A stretch of DNA of 8,483 nucleotides from BOG-1112 sp964635325 (GTDB lineage Bacteria; Bdellovibrionota_B; Oligoflexia; Oligoflexales; Bog-1112): contig CAZWOL010000083.1 in assembly GCA_964635325.1 (NCBI GenBank), forward strand, positions 1 to 8,483. Direction: 5' to 3'. The position numbers and the translations under genes are program-made. The stretch's first letter is position 1, and each line of letters begins with the position of its first letter. The notes beneath the pieces were generated by a model. That model had not been told where the DNA came from. It did no database searches and was given only the letters and a program-made list of their open reading frames with translations. Shown here piece after piece: positions 5,877-8,483 of the stretch.

Positions 5877-6153
5877 ACTACTCATTTTGTCATTCCTCCT
5901 GCTAACTGCATCTGGATGCGCTCTAACTGTTCCAGATGGAACCAAAGTCTTGCTTGACGACATCAGTCGAGACAAATCTGGACAACGCATTCAATCAGCA
6001 AACTTTGAGGGTAGTCCTATCTTTCTAAAGGTTCGAGCGTATCCTCGCATCGAAGGCGCAAATATTTATGGAAAACATTGGATACTCATGAAAACAGGCA
6101 ATGAAAAAATCGACCTGAATCCATTGTTAGATGAAATTGGCAATGAAAGGTAA
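5869..6153 (+). CDS. traV: Short TraV-like outer-membrane lipoprotein
   Basis: The 94-residue product starts with a lipoprotein signal (L-L-I-L-S-F-L-L-L-T) and lipobox A-S-G-C, with lipidated Cys17. The mature part is under 80 residues. The segment at about 47-70 (P-I-F-L-K-V-R-A-Y-P-R then W-I-L) resembles the conserved C-terminal strand pair of TraV, where a P-x-R/K-x-W-I motif precedes a short acidic tail. In F, TraV (171 residues) anchors the TraK-TraB core to the outer membrane, equivalent to VirB7. This one is about half the size and has no cysteine beyond the lipidated one, so it is closer to a VirB7-size protein. It overlaps traB by 8 nt and is 4 nt from traC, the F order. Name by position, lipobox and weak motif. 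Confidence 0.65.
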   Translation: MDKLLILSFLLLTASGCALTVPDGTKVLLDDISRDKSGQRIQSANFEGSPIFLKVRAYPRIEGANIYGKHWILMKTGNEKIDLNPLLDEIGNER

Positions 6154-6157
6154 TTCT

Positions 6158-8483
6158 ATGTATTCAAAGTTGAAATCTTCAAAAAGGGAATATCAAAAAG
6201 TAACGACAATGCCTCCTTCGGTATCCGAGACATATGTTGGACTTCGCGCACATCTCGGAGACGGAATCTACCTACTCGAAAACGGGGATCTAGGAACAAC
6301 TTTTGCAGTCGATGGGGTGAACGATGAAATCCTAACAGAAAATGATCTATACGCTGCATTTTCCCCATATTCTAAGTTTATTAGTGCCGTGAGTAGAGGA
6401 ATTCCTGCTCATAAGGAAAATGCATCCACTGTGTTGCAACTCATTTGTTCACAACGCGTTATCGAAAACGCACCCATTTTGGAACGAACCAGATCTAACG
6501 CAGGTGCCATTCTTCAACATGAAACAGGTAGCCTATTCCGCGGAGGGCTAATCCAAAGAAGTTTCTATTTAAGTGTCAGGTGGTCCCCAGAACGCAAGTC
6601 GATAAACTTAAAAAATACTATTTTGGGGATAAGAGGAGCAATAGTATCTGGAGGTGAAAGTTCAAAAGCATTGGCTGCGGAGCTTTCGGGCCAACGCCTC
6701 TACTTTGCAAAGGAACTGAATCGAGCACTCCTTGAATCGAGTTTGAAGGCTAGAGTTTTAGATGAGCAAGAGCTCATCGCGTACTATAACTCCATCTTTC
6801 ATCGTGGAAAGCCGCAACCTTTTACACTCAAATTTGAAGAATTTGAACCTGCTTGGACTAGCATTATAAGCCCTGCTTGCAAGGGAACTCCACATAGCCT
6901 TGACTACGACAATGGTAATATCTCAATTTTTACGTTCTCCGAATTACCCCATGTGTCAGCACTAGGCCGATTTCGACAGTTCATCGATAGCCTGCCTTTA
7001 AAAACTTTTGATGCCTGTTGGACCATTTCATCAGGCCAAAAAAGTCCGGGGGCAGAACATATCTTCAAAAAGATGTTCTTTTCTCAAGGTCCAGCAAATC
7101 AAAAAAAGTACGATGATCTCGTATCATTCGAGGGAAAATGTAGCTCGACAAATCCTAGCACTAAGATGTCTTTTAAGCTTGTTTCCTACGATCTGACTGA
7201 AGATGTAGAAGCGAGAGTATTTTCGACAGCAGTCGATTATCTTGGATGTCCGATTATTCGCGAGACACAAATAGCAGCGCATTTGATTAGTTCTGCATTA
7301 CCAATGAATTGTAGCGCTGCGGAGCACAATATCATTGGTCGTTTTAAAACTGTCCTACTAGACAGAGCTTTATGTTTCGCTCCGTTATACACAACCTCCA
7401 TGAACTCCATGGGTGAAAGGCAATGGGTTGCTCGCAATGGCGAGCCTGTAAAACTTGATGTTTTTGGAAATGGAGGAAATAACCATCTCTGTGTTTTGGG
7501 AAATAGTGAGTCCGGTAAATCCTGTTTGATCTCTCAATTTTTAATCGAATTCATTTGGCGTTTTGAAACCGGTGTGATTCGAATCATTGACCGAAAGACT
7601 AGTTATAACAAAATTTGTGACCTTTTTGATGGGAAAATCGTTTCATTCAGTGAAAGTGAACTGAAAAAAAATCCATACTCGCCGTTTGCCTTTGAGAGTT
7701 GGGATGAAGATGATATCTCCAATACTGTTGTTTTTATGCAAAATGCTATGGTGCAGCTTAATCCAGAAGCTGTGATAACCGGCCTTCACACCGAAATTCT
7801 CACTGAAGCTATTAAGCTTGCTGCTAATGATCATGAAAAGAATAAACAATATGCAGGTTCCTCTGACGAAGTAAGTCCTCACGTAACCTGGATTGATATC
7901 AAAAAGAAGCTACCTACTGCTGCCGATGCAAAAGGGTCTGAAAATTCCCTCGTGATGGCAGCTCTTGATGAAATCAGACGTTGGACGGTGAGCTTCGATA
8001 AGACTGGGCAATTTGGATTTCTTTTTTGCCAATATGAAAAGAGTGATTGTCAATCAGAAGGAGCAAGAATCGTTGTTTACGACCTTGATGGGATTAGTGA
8101 TCCACGCCTTCAAGTGATCGCATCACAGCTTGCGTTCCTAAAGGTTAGTCGTGACCTCAAAAAATTGCCGAGGTGTGACCGAAAACTCATCGTCTTCGAA
8201 GAGTTAGGAATTCTAATTAACTCAGAAAGTTCTACTTCTAGCGCTCTCGCTACTGCTTTCATCAGAAATATCGTGAAAACTGCACGTAAAATTGGCGCCC
8301 AAGCAATTGGCATTACGAACGAGTTAGATGATTTCATCCGCTCCGAAGCTGGCAAGACCTTCTGGAAAATCGCTACACAGAAGCTATTTCTTCCCCAATC
8401 TGATGCAGCAAAACAAGATATCGAACTAGAACTAGGGAAAGAGCTTTCTCCTGCTGATATAGACATTATTAAAGATCTTGTGA
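6158..8483 (+). CDS. traC: TraC, VirB4-family conjugation ATPase (3' end outside window)
   Basis: The frame is open from the ATG at 6158 to the window edge, 775 codons without a stop. F TraC has 875 residues, so about 100 are probably missing. AAAGG 7 nt upstream fixes the start. The N-terminal TraC domain covers about 20-440, including the Y-L-L-E-N-G-D-L-G strand near 38-46. The ATPase domain begins with G-N-N-H-L-C-V-L and Walker A G-N-S-E-S-G-K-S (448-455). It continues with I-D-R-K-T-S-Y-N-K-I-C (the TraC I-D-x-x-x-S-Y-x-K-x-C signature) and Walker B L-I-V-F-E-E (677-682), then an I-G-A-Q-A-I-G-I-T-N helix-strand. TraC energises pilus assembly and transfer at the inner membrane. Walker B has Glu where most members have Asp before the catalytic Glu. 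Confidence 0.92.
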   Translation, partial: MYSKLKSSKREYQKVTTMPPSVSETYVGLRAHLGDGIYLLENGDLGTTFAVDGVNDEILTENDLYAAFSPYSKFISAVSRGIPAHKENASTVLQLICSQRVIENAPILERTRSNAGAILQHETGSLFRGGLIQRSFYLSVRWSPERKSINLKNTILGIRGAIVSGGESSKALAAELSGQRLYFAKELNRALLESSLKARVLDEQELIAYYNSIFHRGKPQPFTLKFEEFEPAWTSIISPACKGTPHSLDYDNGNISIFTFSELPHVSALGRFRQFIDSLPLKTFDACWTISSGQKSPGAEHIFKKMFFSQGPANQKKYDDLVSFEGKCSSTNPSTKMSFKLVSYDLTEDVEARVFSTAVDYLGCPIIRETQIAAHLISSALPMNCSAAEHNIIGRFKTVLLDRALCFAPLYTTSMNSMGERQWVARNGEPVKLDVFGNGGNNHLCVLGNSESGKSCLISQFLIEFIWRFETGVIRIIDRKTSYNKICDLFDGKIVSFSESELKKNPYSPFAFESWDEDDISNTVVFMQNAMVQLNPEAVITGLHTEILTEAIKLAANDHEKNKQYAGSSDEVSPHVTWIDIKKKLPTAADAKGSENSLVMAALDEIRRWTVSFDKTGQFGFLFCQYEKSDCQSEGARIVVYDLDGISDPRLQVIASQLAFLKVSRDLKKLPRCDRKLIVFEELGILINSESSTSSALATAFIRNIVKTARKIGAQAIGITNELDDFIRSEAGKTFWKIATQKLFLPQSDAAKQDIELELGKELSPADIDIIKDLV

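Noticed and set aside
7643..7882. Minus-strand frame with a hydrophobic N-terminus
   Set aside because: It lies wholly inside the ATPase domain of traC; the hydrophobicity comes from the reverse complement of Asp/Glu/Lys-rich codons.
8110..8466. Minus-strand frame of 118 codons, Ser-rich
   Set aside because: It is a shadow of traC around Walker B, with no ribosome site or recognisable fold.

Overview
The window holds the front part of an F-type (MPF_F) type IV secretion / conjugative transfer operon from a Gram-negative bacterium, with a divergent regulatory module at its head. Gram-negative origin is supported by two lipoprotein signal sequences, several Sec signal peptides and the TraK/TraB/TraV outer-membrane core set. 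The DNA is moderately AT-rich. The sequences are divergent from the F plasmid proteins, so I do not name a genus. The window could come from a plasmid or an integrative conjugative element; no replication, integration or relaxase gene is visible to decide.

Layout. Positions 90-1390 on the minus strand carry a two-gene unit: an XRE-like helix-turn-helix regulator (875-1390), then a cysteine-rich lipoprotein of unknown function (90-851). The 190-bp divergent region 1391-1580 contains a perfect 24-bp inverted repeat with a 4-nt centre (1486-1537). Each arm contains a 15-bp dyad, CAACA-N5-TGTTG, and the two dyads are 21 bp apart centre to centre. A consensus TTGACA lies exactly between them. This looks like the switch controlling transfer.

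From 1581 to the right edge nine plus-strand genes are packed with overlaps or gaps of at most 9 nt: a TraF-like thioredoxin-fold protein with CPHC (1581), two related small pilin-like proteins (2368 and 2619), TraL (2925), TraE (3264), TraK (3970), TraB (4779), a short TraV-like lipoprotein (5869) and the VirB4-type ATPase TraC (6158, cut by the window end). From the second pilin onward the order A-L-E-K-B-V-C is that of the F transfer region.

How they work together (known for the families, inferred here). The pilins are inserted in the inner membrane and polymerised with help from TraL, TraE and the ATPase TraC. TraV, TraK and TraB form the envelope-spanning core. The CPHC protein could make or shuffle the disulfides implied by paired cysteines in TraE, TraK, TraB and the divergent lipoprotein. 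The most unusual points are the double operator-like palindrome, the tandem pilin paralogues (one without a cleavable signal peptide), the regulator-lipoprotein pair facing the operon, and a TraB whose only hydrophobic segment resembles a signal peptide. No CRISPR, tRNA, rRNA, insertion sequence or clear intrinsic terminator was seen.
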